Source of the DNA: Sphingomonas phyllosphaerae FA2
GTDB lineage: Bacteria > Pseudomonadota > Alphaproteobacteria > Sphingomonadales > Sphingomonadaceae
Assembly (NCBI RefSeq): GCF_000427645.1
Contig: NZ_KE386571.1
Location: 1,043,676-1,107,675 of the forward strand
DNA: 64,000 nt
Direction of reading: 5' to 3'
Made by a program: the position numbers and the translations under genes. Position 1 is the stretch's first letter. Each line of letters begins with the position of its first letter. A model generated the notes under the pieces. That model was not told where the DNA came from. It worked only from the letters and a program-made list of their open reading frames with translations, and did not search any database. Below, one piece after another: positions 44,215 to 51,219 of the stretch.

Positions 44215-44814
44215 TCGTATCTCCCAGCCGCAAGTCGGCACGATCAGGCTAGCAGGCATGTCGTCGCAAAGGCGATAAACCCTTGTTAAAGAAAGTCAGG
44301 TTTCGCAGTGATCCCGATCAATATCAGCCACAACGGAATCAGAATATTTAAAGAGCCATCAGGAAACCTGCGCTTATATATGAAGCGCCCTCTTTCGGGC
44401 GCTGTGACACGCATTTCTATACTGGAGCTTGAGAGCTTATGCCCTCTGCTTCCTGTGCGTCATCGGCAAAGATTCAACCGCGGCGAGATCCGCTCAACAG
44501 CAAAATTTGCTAACTGTTCAGTGATGGCTAAAGCGCGTTCTGAGATAATGGTTCCGAGCAAGCGGCAGTATTGTATTGCTCCACATCAGCAGTGATCAGA
44601 TTCTTGGCCAATCGCTTCTACCGTTCTGGGTGGCTGGCGAGACGCGCGCCGGCGTAGTCTGGTTTGCAGGCCCGTGCCGCTAACAAAAGAGATCCTTGAC
44701 GCCTCTTTGGGTCCGTCACGCTCCAACCTTTCAGTTGCAACTGACCAGAAGGAAGCGCCAGCCGACTGATCGCACAAGACGTTGGAGGCGCGTCAAGGCC
44801 ACGCCTCCGGACGA
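44215..44814. other. Long intergenic region with lower GC content
   Basis: A 600 bp gap between two minus-strand genes. The part from about 44280 to 44600 is visibly richer in A and T than the surroundings and holds a short hairpin (AGCGCCC/GGGCGCT, 44384-44403). A 95-codon plus-strand frame at 44308-44595 has no recognisable domain. The region presumably contains the promoter of the fusion-transferase operon near 44215-44350. A second hairpin just downstream of the GH9 stop is listed separately. Confidence 0.5.
44784..44808 (-). terminator. Terminator-like hairpin after GH9 gene
   Basis: GGAGGCG (44784-44790) and CGCCTCC (44802-44808) form a 7-bp GC stem with an 11-nt loop, beginning 6 bp beyond the GH9 stop on the minus strand. 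No T-run follows, so efficiency is uncertain. Confidence 0.4.
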
Positions 44815-47334
44815 TCAAGATCGAAGTCGTGCGGCAGCGTTGGCGAGGGTTATATACATGGCACCTTCGGGTACGACGTATTCGTTCTCGCCCCAAAAGA
44901 ACGGCCAATCGTCCCGGTTCTCGGGATAATCCGGTTTTAGCAGCAGCACGCCGGGCACCACGCCGCCGGGTATGAATGAGAAATCGGCCCGGTTGCTGCC
45001 ATAAGCTACCTCTTTCGACACCGCGCCTACTCCCGAGACGAACGAACGGTCCGATGCCGGATGATGACCGTGCAGGAAGTCGAGCGCGCGCAGAACCTGC
45101 CAACCATCGACGATCGTCGGGAAAGCACGATGAAGCGCGTCGGCGGTCAGGCCGAAGTTCAGCACCGCTCCGCTCCCGGCCCATCCTCCGGTGGTGATCG
45201 GGACGCCGAACGGGTTGGCGGTCTCCAGCGCCTTTGCGCGCCCGGCCCAGGCACGCGCCGCTTCCTCGACCAGCACGCGGTAACGGGCGGGCAGACGCGG
45301 CAGCGCCTTGACCATTGTCGTCGCGGTCGTGTCGAAACGACGCAGCATCGCCGGTGCAAGAGCTTCGACCCGCTCGGCATATTGCTGCTCGCCGGTCGCG
45401 ATCAGCAATTCGACCGCAGCGGTGAACTCTTCCTCGTCGATCGGTCCCCCGGTCGTGTTGCCGTGGCGGAACAGGTCGGGCGCGTGGCGGTGTTCGTCGG
45501 CCCAAACCTGCTGCGCGCGCGCAAGGCAACGGTTCGCGAAGGCCGCGTCACGCCCTTTCCACACGCGATAGGTTGCCGCAAGCGCCGCGGCCGATCCGTA
45601 ATCGAGTGCGGAGGCCTTGCTGGTGAACGCCCAGCGGTCGTCCGGTGTACCGCTGCGTCCTCCGCGCGTATCGTAGGCGCGCTGATAGGGTTTCAGGGTC
45701 GGATCGTAGACAAGTCCGTCCGTCTTGCTCGCCGCGTCGCCCAGATGGGTATATTGGCCGACGTCAGGTTCGACGATGCCGTGGATTGCATGACCGACCG
45801 CGTCGAACTGCGCGAGCAGTTGCAGGCTGCCATGACGGATCTGTTCCAGGATGTCGGGAACGCCGTCCGGCACGTGCATCTCGACGCGCCGCGTCGCCCA
45901 GTCGACAGACACCGTGTCACGATCGATGCCGAAGGTTTCGGCCGCGTCGACCAGCTGACGTACCACCTGATATTGAGTCTGCGTGCGGATGTCGAAATCG
46001 CCGGCGTCCAGCCATCCGCCCACTGCCAGGCCGGGGATATGTTCGCCGGGCTTGAAGCGGGTGTCGGTCGTCGGCCCCTGTCGGTACAGGTCGATATGTT
46101 CGTGGTTCACCGGCGCTTGTCGGGCGTCGTCGCGATGCGAATCGCCATGCCAGACACGATAAGCTTCGTTGACCGTCATATGGTCCATTGCGATTGGCAG
46201 ATAGACGTCGTTGGTGAGGTGCCACAGTCCGTCGAGCGTCGCGGCACCAATCGGAAAAGGTGCGCTACGGGTCGCGCCATAGTCGATCGCGTAGGTTCCC
46301 GGCGCGGTCACGCCGCTGAAGTCGAACCGAACGTAGCGATAGCGGAGGTAGGCGCCCCAGTCGCGCGACGATCCGCCCTGAACCGGCGCGAAAACGCCAC
46401 TCGGCATCAGTCGCACCAATTGCGGCCGCAACGTGCGCCGGTCGTCGCGGTCGAGTTCGATGGTCGCAATCTTGGGCAAGTCGCTTCGATACCCGACCTG
46501 CGAGTGGCCGATCACCGGGGGACGCAGCCACCCGGGCACGCTGCTGGCGTCCAGTGTCCATTCGATCACCTTGCCGGTCCGCCCGGCCGGCAGAAGCTGT
46601 CGAGCCACGAACCACCCGTTCTGTGCCTGATTGCGACCGTCGAACAACGACACCGTCCCTTCGCGCGTAACAATGCTGACGCGCCGAGCCGGATCTTCGG
46701 GTGCGAGCACGAGCTGCCGTCCGCTCGCAAAGCCGGTCGGTTCTGCGCCCGGACCATCGCTGCGACCGCTGGCGAGGTTCCGTTCGGGGGTGAGCGTCAT
46801 CGCGTCGGCCGGATAGCGGGGAAACAGCCCCGGCTTGCCGTCGGCGGCATAGCTCTTGTGGAAATAGGCGGATGGCACGAATTCGAGGTTCAGCCCCGCT
46901 TTGCCGACCTGTGCCGCGGGCAACGCCTGATCGAGCAGCACCGACAGAATGACCGAAGCGCCACGACGCTCTGCCCGGATCGTGTAACCGAAGTCGGGGT
47001 ATCGCATCGTGACTTCGATCACACCCGCTGCTTTATCGACGCGACGGCTGACAAAGGTGGCGGCCGGATCCCACTGGCCGGGCGTCGCCGACAGACGCAC
47101 GTCGCCATTGGTGGCGGTGCGCACACCCTGCTGGATCAGTTCGACCCCGCTGATCTTGGCATCGGCGAACAACCCCTCGTTGACGTTCGAGAAGATGAGC
47201 CAGTTGACGCCGGGTGCTTCGAAATAGTCAGCACGATTGATGCTGAGTTGGGGGCGATCGGACGTTTGTGCCAAGGCGGCGCTACTCGAAGCGAGAAGCG
47301 CAGCCATCATCCAGCGCCGGTGACGCATGCCCAT
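44815..47334 (-). CDS. GH9 family glycoside hydrolase, exported
   Basis: An 839-residue protein with a signal peptide (HRRWMMAALLASSSAALAQ). It has an N-terminal beta-sandwich region, an Ig-like CelD-type domain (about 270-360; GHSQVGYRSDLPKIATIELD) and a GH9 (alpha/alpha)6 domain. The catalytic-base motif is GGWLDAGDFDIRTQ (D443, D446) and the C-terminal acid segment WGENEYVVPEGAMYITLA includes E818. GH9 members cleave beta-glucans, xyloglucan-type chains or glucosaminides. The ATG follows GGAGGGG. A promoter-like TTGAAA-16-TATGGT with an overlapping LacI-type box stands directly upstream. It interrupts two glycan-synthesis gene strings but shares its operator type with GH3 and GH115, so it belongs functionally with those hydrolases. 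Confidence 0.9.
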   Translation of the reverse strand: MGMRHRRWMMAALLASSSAALAQTSDRPQLSINRADYFEAPGVNWLIFSNVNEGLFADAKISGVELIQQGVRTATNGDVRLSATPGQWDPAATFVSRRVDKAAGVIEVTMRYPDFGYTIRAERRGASVILSVLLDQALPAAQVGKAGLNLEFVPSAYFHKSYAADGKPGLFPRYPADAMTLTPERNLASGRSDGPGAEPTGFASGRQLVLAPEDPARRVSIVTREGTVSLFDGRNQAQNGWFVARQLLPAGRTGKVIEWTLDASSVPGWLRPPVIGHSQVGYRSDLPKIATIELDRDDRRTLRPQLVRLMPSGVFAPVQGGSSRDWGAYLRYRYVRFDFSGVTAPGTYAIDYGATRSAPFPIGAATLDGLWHLTNDVYLPIAMDHMTVNEAYRVWHGDSHRDDARQAPVNHEHIDLYRQGPTTDTRFKPGEHIPGLAVGGWLDAGDFDIRTQTQYQVVRQLVDAAETFGIDRDTVSVDWATRRVEMHVPDGVPDILEQIRHGSLQLLAQFDAVGHAIHGIVEPDVGQYTHLGDAASKTDGLVYDPTLKPYQRAYDTRGGRSGTPDDRWAFTSKASALDYGSAAALAATYRVWKGRDAAFANRCLARAQQVWADEHRHAPDLFRHGNTTGGPIDEEEFTAAVELLIATGEQQYAERVEALAPAMLRRFDTTATTMVKALPRLPARYRVLVEEAARAWAGRAKALETANPFGVPITTGGWAGSGAVLNFGLTADALHRAFPTIVDGWQVLRALDFLHGHHPASDRSFVSGVGAVSKEVAYGSNRADFSFIPGGVVPGVLLLKPDYPENRDDWPFFWGENEYVVPEGAMYITLANAAARLRS

Positions 47335-47357
47335 CAGAAACCCCTCCGCTTATTTTA

Positions 47358-47369
47358 GTTAGCGCTACC
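47358..47369. promoter_or_regulatory. LacI-type operator candidate upstream of GH9
   Basis: GTTAGCGCTACC (reverse complement GGTAGCGCTAAC) contains the perfect TAGCGCTA core with G/C flanks. It lies 23 bp before the GH9 start and overlaps the predicted -10 element by three bases, an ideal position for repression. Confidence 0.6.
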
Positions 47370-47394
47370 ATATCGGCGGCCTTTTTGTTTTCAA
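47367..47394 (-). promoter_or_regulatory. Predicted sigma-70-type promoter of GH9 gene
   Basis: On the minus strand TTGAAA (47389-47394) is followed after 16 bp by TATGGT (47367-47372). The pair matches the housekeeping consensus at 4 to 5 of 6 positions each. Transcription would start within or just after the LacI-type box. Confidence 0.45.
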
Positions 47395-47680
47395 GCGGTT
47401 GAAGCGTTGCGCTGGATCAATAAGGTAGCGCGCAGTCCGGCGGCGTTCGTCGCCGCGACGCCGCTGACCGTCGCGTTCAGCGGACATACGATAGCGTCGG
47501 TCTTGGGGATGGTCGAACCCCAGCGGACCTCATCGTCGATACTCCAACCGACTGGGTAGCGGGGTCAAATGCCACTGCCGCCTCGCTACCATTGCCGCGC
47601 AGCGGGTTCGTGCTGTGGCTTCGCGTCGGGAAAGGGTGTCGGCCGTGCTATGCTCAAACACAGTCTGTTGATGTGTATCA

Positions 47681-48757
47681 ATGCACAGGATAAAGTTCTC
47701 AGTACACCAAGCGGATGCAAATCGGCGTTTTCGCGTGACACAAACCTCGTTCGACGGTCACGTCAAAGTCGCTGTCTGCGTCCCGGCGCGAAATGAGGCG
47801 GATGCCTTGCCGCAGCTATTCGCAGCGCTGGACCGGCTGGACCAACGAGGCATGGCACCGACCCTCTGTCTCCTTCTCGACGGCTGCGACGATCAAAGCA
47901 CGGTGCTGGCGCACGATTATGCCGCACGCGCATCGCTGCCGGTTCGGGTGGAACATGCGGCGGATGCGGAGTCCAATGTGGGTGTCGCCCGGCACCGGGC
48001 GATGCAGTTGGGTGCGCGTGTGCTTGATGGGGCCGGCTTTCTGCTAACGACCGATGGCGACAGTGTGCCTGCGACCGACTGGTTGCAGACAATGGTCGCA
48101 GGGCTCCGGCTGGCTGACGTGGTAGCTGGCAAAGTGGTGCGTACCGTCACTTGGTCAAATCCGGTTCAAGACCGCCTGGAACGCTATTATGAGGCGCTTC
48201 ATGCCACGCGGCGATCGCTTGATCCCGTGGCGTGGGAGGCCTTAGCGACCCACCATCAGACGAGCGGCGCGAATCTGGGTATTTCAGTGCAGCACTATCG
48301 CGCCATAGGCGGGTTCCAGCCGATCCCCGCGGGGGAGGATGCGCGGCTCGCCGATGACGCCGCGCGAGCGGGGCTGCGCGTGCGGCGCGATGCGGCCAGC
48401 GTAGTTTTCACGTCAGATCGCCGCACGGGGCGGGTGGCTCACGGCTTTGCAGAAGGGCTTCGCGCCTTGGACGGAAATAGCGACGGGGTTGAGGTCGCGC
48501 ATCCCGATGATGCCATGTGGCAGTATCGCGGCCATGCGCTTGCACGCCACGCATACGACAGTGGCTATTTCGCGCCACTCGCCGAGGCGATCGGCCTCGA
48601 CCGTGACCATCTTATCGGCGTTCATCGTGACAGTCCCAACGCCGAGGCGTTTGCGATGCGCGTGGTGCCGGTGCCACCCGGCGGTATGCGGCGCGTGACG
48701 CTGGCAGCGGCCGAGGCCGCTCTGGCGGCGCTCGCGCTGGCGCGATACGCCGCGTGA
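47681..48757 (+). CDS. Glycosyltransferase family 2 protein
   Basis: A 358-residue GT-A enzyme with VKVAVCVPARNEADALPQLFAAL near the N-terminus, the donor-site motif LLTTDGDSVPATDWL (D-x-D as DGD) and an acceptor-loop-like QTSGANLGISVQHYRAIGGF. No membrane helices, so it is cytosolic. The start is uncertain: the ATG at 47681 lacks a clear ribosome site and a GTG at 47735 is possible. It is the first gene of a four-gene string with 4-bp overlaps; its stop overlaps the next gene's GTG start. It would add one sugar to a lipid or sugar acceptor. The donor is unknown. Confidence 0.83.
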   Translation: MHRIKFSVHQADANRRFRVTQTSFDGHVKVAVCVPARNEADALPQLFAALDRLDQRGMAPTLCLLLDGCDDQSTVLAHDYAARASLPVRVEHAADAESNVGVARHRAMQLGARVLDGAGFLLTTDGDSVPATDWLQTMVAGLRLADVVAGKVVRTVTWSNPVQDRLERYYEALHATRRSLDPVAWEALATHHQTSGANLGISVQHYRAIGGFQPIPAGEDARLADDAARAGLRVRRDAASVVFTSDRRTGRVAHGFAEGLRALDGNSDGVEVAHPDDAMWQYRGHALARHAYDSGYFAPLAEAIGLDRDHLIGVHRDSPNAEAFAMRVVPVPPGGMRRVTLAAAEAALAALALARYAA

Positions 48758-49728
48758 TTGAACTTCGACGCGCCATCACGACGCGCTCCGCGCTGTTGCC
48801 GGGACTTGGCGATCCGGCTGACACGAAGACGCTGCTGCTCCAGCTCAGGCAGCTCTACGAAACGGGCCGTGTCGATCTTCCGCTTGGTCGCTTGTACGAG
48901 GGGCATGTCGACGCTTCGCAAATCGTGCAGCGCTACGGTTCGCGGCACCAGCAAGAACGCGCGGCTGGCATCGTGGCGGCGGGCGGAGTCCTTGGCGTGT
49001 GGAACGCTGATCTTGCCGGCGAACCACTTCGCCTGAAGCACGGTCGGCTCAATGGCGGCAAGAGTTTCGCCAGCGGCGCCGGACTTCTCTCGCACGCCCT
49101 GGTTACGGTAGATGCCGCGGGCGGTCGTCAACTGCTGTTGCTCGACCTTGCCCGCACCTCGCCGGCCGTCGATCGCTCCTTCTGGCGCGTCGCCGGAATG
49201 CAGCGCTCGGAAACGCATATCGTGCGCTGGCGCGATGCGCCCGTCGCTGCCGACGATCTGATCGGCGCCCCCGGCGATTACGTGCGTGAACCGTGGTTCA
49301 GCGGAGGCGCATTGCGGTTCGCCGCCGTTCAAGCCGGGGGAATCGCTGCGCTGCTCGACCATACGACCGCCCATCTGGTCGCGGCCGGTCGGGCGGATGA
49401 TCCCCATCAGGCAGGCCGCCTGGCTGCGCTTTATGGGCTGGCTGAAGCGGCTGCAGGAGCGATCCGGACAGCGGCAGCAGGGTGGTTTGATGATGTCGGC
49501 GCGCGCCTGCCGCTTGTCGCCGCTGCGCGCGCGGCGGTCTATGCAGCCGGCGGGCAGGCGATTGAGCTTGCCGAGCAGGCGGCGGGGGTACAATCGCTGT
49601 TCGTCGGGCATCCACTTGCTGCGGTCATCACCGATCTGTCGGTGTACCTCCGCCAGCCTTCCCCGGATATGCAGCGCATGCAGGTTGGTGCCGCCGTGGC
49701 GGCGGGTACATTGACGGCCGGTCTGTGA
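48754..49728 (+). CDS. Acyl-CoA dehydrogenase-like flavoprotein, short form
   Basis: A 324-residue protein starting at GTG within a GTGA overlap with the GT2 stop. Segments GGVLGVWNADLAGEP, LNGGKSFASGAGLLSHALV and RSETHIVRWRDAPV match the middle beta-domain of acyl-CoA dehydrogenases. The C-terminal helical part ends with AVITDLSVYLRQPSPDMQ, resembling the usual DLxxYLRQPAPD tail. It is shorter than the roughly 380 residues usual for the family, mainly at the N-terminus, and no clear catalytic Glu could be placed. So it may bind FAD and oxidise an unusual substrate, such as an acyl chain or amine on the glycan. The next gene's start overlaps its stop (GTGA). Confidence 0.75.
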   Translation: MIELRRAITTRSALLPGLGDPADTKTLLLQLRQLYETGRVDLPLGRLYEGHVDASQIVQRYGSRHQQERAAGIVAAGGVLGVWNADLAGEPLRLKHGRLNGGKSFASGAGLLSHALVTVDAAGGRQLLLLDLARTSPAVDRSFWRVAGMQRSETHIVRWRDAPVAADDLIGAPGDYVREPWFSGGALRFAAVQAGGIAALLDHTTAHLVAAGRADDPHQAGRLAALYGLAEAAAGAIRTAAAGWFDDVGARLPLVAAARAAVYAAGGQAIELAEQAAGVQSLFVGHPLAAVITDLSVYLRQPSPDMQRMQVGAAVAAGTLTAGL

Positions 49729-50378
49729 AGTTCCGGCTGGGAACGCCGCGCCGCCTGCTCGTCGTTGCGCCGCATCCGGACGACGAAACCATCGGGGCTC
49801 ATACGATGATGACCCGGCTGAGACGGCGCGGCGTGAGGATACATGTCATCGTTGTCACGGATGGCGCAGCCTCCCATCCCTCCAGCCCAAGCTGGCCCCG
49901 TCAGCGGCTCGTGGCAGAGCGTCGGCGCGAGAGCCGGCGCGCCCTGCGCCAGATGGGCGTGGCGGCAGATGCAGTGACGTTTCTCGATCTGCCGGACGGT
50001 CGGCTTCACACACGGGCGGGCGCTGCCCGTCGTGGCCTCGCGCAATTGGTCGTGAACCGGGGATCGACATTGGTCGTCTCGCCGTCCCCGCACGATGACC
50101 ATCCCGACCATCGCACCGTCGCAGCGTGCATGGATGCCCTGCCACGGCATGGGCTGCGAAAGCTGACGTATCCGGTGTGGCCGGCCGGTCAGAAGGTTGC
50201 GGGCGCACGCGCGCTTTACCTGACGGGGCAGGAACGGCTCGCCAAGCGTTGCGCCATCCGCCGCTATCGTACCCAGACGGGGCAGATTACGGACGATCCG
50301 GCCGGCTTCGCAATGACGGTGGGGCAGATTGCGGCCTTTGCCGGCCCCCGTGAACTATTCGTGGAACGGCGGCGATGA
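49725..50378 (+). CDS. PIG-L family N-acetylglucosaminyl deacetylase
   Basis: A 217-residue PIG-L/LmbE-type zinc amidohydrolase with the metal and catalytic motif VVAPHPDDETIGAH near residues 12-25 and the second motif VVSPSPHDDHPDHRTVA. Family members remove the acetyl group from GlcNAc-linked lipids or small glycosides (GlcNAc-PI, mycothiol and bacillithiol precursors, teicoplanin-type antibiotics). It starts at GTG, with GTGA overlap upstream and ATGA overlap to the methyltransferase downstream. Coupling with a GT2 upstream and methyltransferase downstream suggests that a sugar is added, deacetylated and then N-methylated. Confidence 0.88.
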   Translation: MKFRLGTPRRLLVVAPHPDDETIGAHTMMTRLRRRGVRIHVIVVTDGAASHPSSPSWPRQRLVAERRRESRRALRQMGVAADAVTFLDLPDGRLHTRAGAARRGLAQLVVNRGSTLVVSPSPHDDHPDHRTVAACMDALPRHGLRKLTYPVWPAGQKVAGARALYLTGQERLAKRCAIRRYRTQTGQITDDPAGFAMTVGQIAAFAGPRELFVERRR

Positions 50379-50968
50379 GGTCGATTACGCTTGAAGGCTT
50401 CCAAAGCAAGTTCAGCGACAACGACGATCCATGGGCGACGTTCACCGATCGCGACGAGGCGCTGAAGCGACGCGCGATCCTGCGCGCCGTGGGGCCGGGG
50501 CCGAGGGGGCGCGTTCTGGAACTTGCTGCCGGTAATGGTTCCAACAGCATCGCTATAGCTCCACGGGTTCTGCGCCTCGACGCCACGGAAGGAACCGCAA
50601 GTGGCAAGGCGCTGGTCGCAAGGGCGCTGGCGGGGCGTGGACGAGCGCGTGCCCTCAGGCTGATCGTGCCGGCTCGTCTGCCCCGACGGCAATACGACAT
50701 CGTCGTGGTAGCGGAGGTCATCTACTATCTGACGGCGCGCGCGATGGCGCAGACTGCTCGTGACGTTGCCGCAGCGCTGCGTCCGGGCGGCAGGCTGGTG
50801 CTGGCGCATCATCGGGTTGATTATCCCGATTTTGCGCAGCATGCCGCGTCGCTACAGCGTGCCTTCCTGACGGCTGCGGGATGTAGCTGGAACGTCCGGG
50901 TGGCGCGGCGGACAGGTCGCTGGATCGTGCTCGAATGCACGCGGGGGCGGGCGGCCGTCATCAGATAG
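50375..50968 (+). CDS. NodS-like SAM-dependent methyltransferase
   Basis: A 197-residue class I methyltransferase. It begins with FQSKFSDNDDPWATFTDRDEALKRRAILRAV, the D-P-W plus K-R spacing found in NodS-type N-methyltransferases. The SAM-binding motif I is GRVLELAAGNGSNSIAI. The post-motif YDIVVVAEVIYYLTARAM also matches the family. NodS methylates the free amine of the deacetylated terminal glucosamine of Nod factors. Here the gene sits immediately after a deacetylase with an ATGA overlap, so an N-methylated amino sugar is a reasonable product. The substrate itself is inference. Confidence 0.82.
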   Translation: MRSITLEGFQSKFSDNDDPWATFTDRDEALKRRAILRAVGPGPRGRVLELAAGNGSNSIAIAPRVLRLDATEGTASGKALVARALAGRGRARALRLIVPARLPRRQYDIVVVAEVIYYLTARAMAQTARDVAAALRPGGRLVLAHHRVDYPDFAQHAASLQRAFLTAAGCSWNVRVARRTGRWIVLECTRGRAAVIR

Positions 50969-51219
50969 GCACGGAGAAGATGCCTGGCTTCATCTAGCCT
51001 GAGGTAGCAGATAGGCATCACCACCTCACGAGATTTCACAATCAAAATCCGTGGTACATGAATTTGCCGTGGTGCCGGGAACTTGAGCACTGAAGCATGC
51101 CTGATCGGATTATCGGGCTCCATTTCAATGCAGTCGCGGTTTCGAACATTGGCGTGGGTTAACGACAGACCGAACGCTATCTGCCACGGCCATCTCTAAA
51201 TTGGCGGGGGGGCGAAGCG

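Larger units (their letters stand above)
47335..47680. other. Divergent control region between GH9 and GT2 genes
   Basis: A 346 bp region. The first 60 bp hold the GH9 promoter and operator. The rest has no supported gene. An imperfect hairpin formed by GGTAGCG (about 47555) and CGCTACC (about 47584) with a long loop is visible. A promoter for the GT2 operon must lie here but was not clear. Confidence 0.45.

Noticed and set aside
44384..44403. AGCGCCC/GGGCGCT hairpin as an intrinsic terminator
   Set aside because: No gene ends near it on either strand and no T-tract follows.
44308..44595. 95-codon plus-strand frame in the AT-richer gap
   Set aside because: No ribosome site, no recognisable motif, and codon use unlike the neighbours; could be chance.
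45061..47358. 765-codon plus-strand frame opposite GH9
   Set aside because: No domain pattern, biased composition and no ribosome site; GH9 motifs are on the minus strand.
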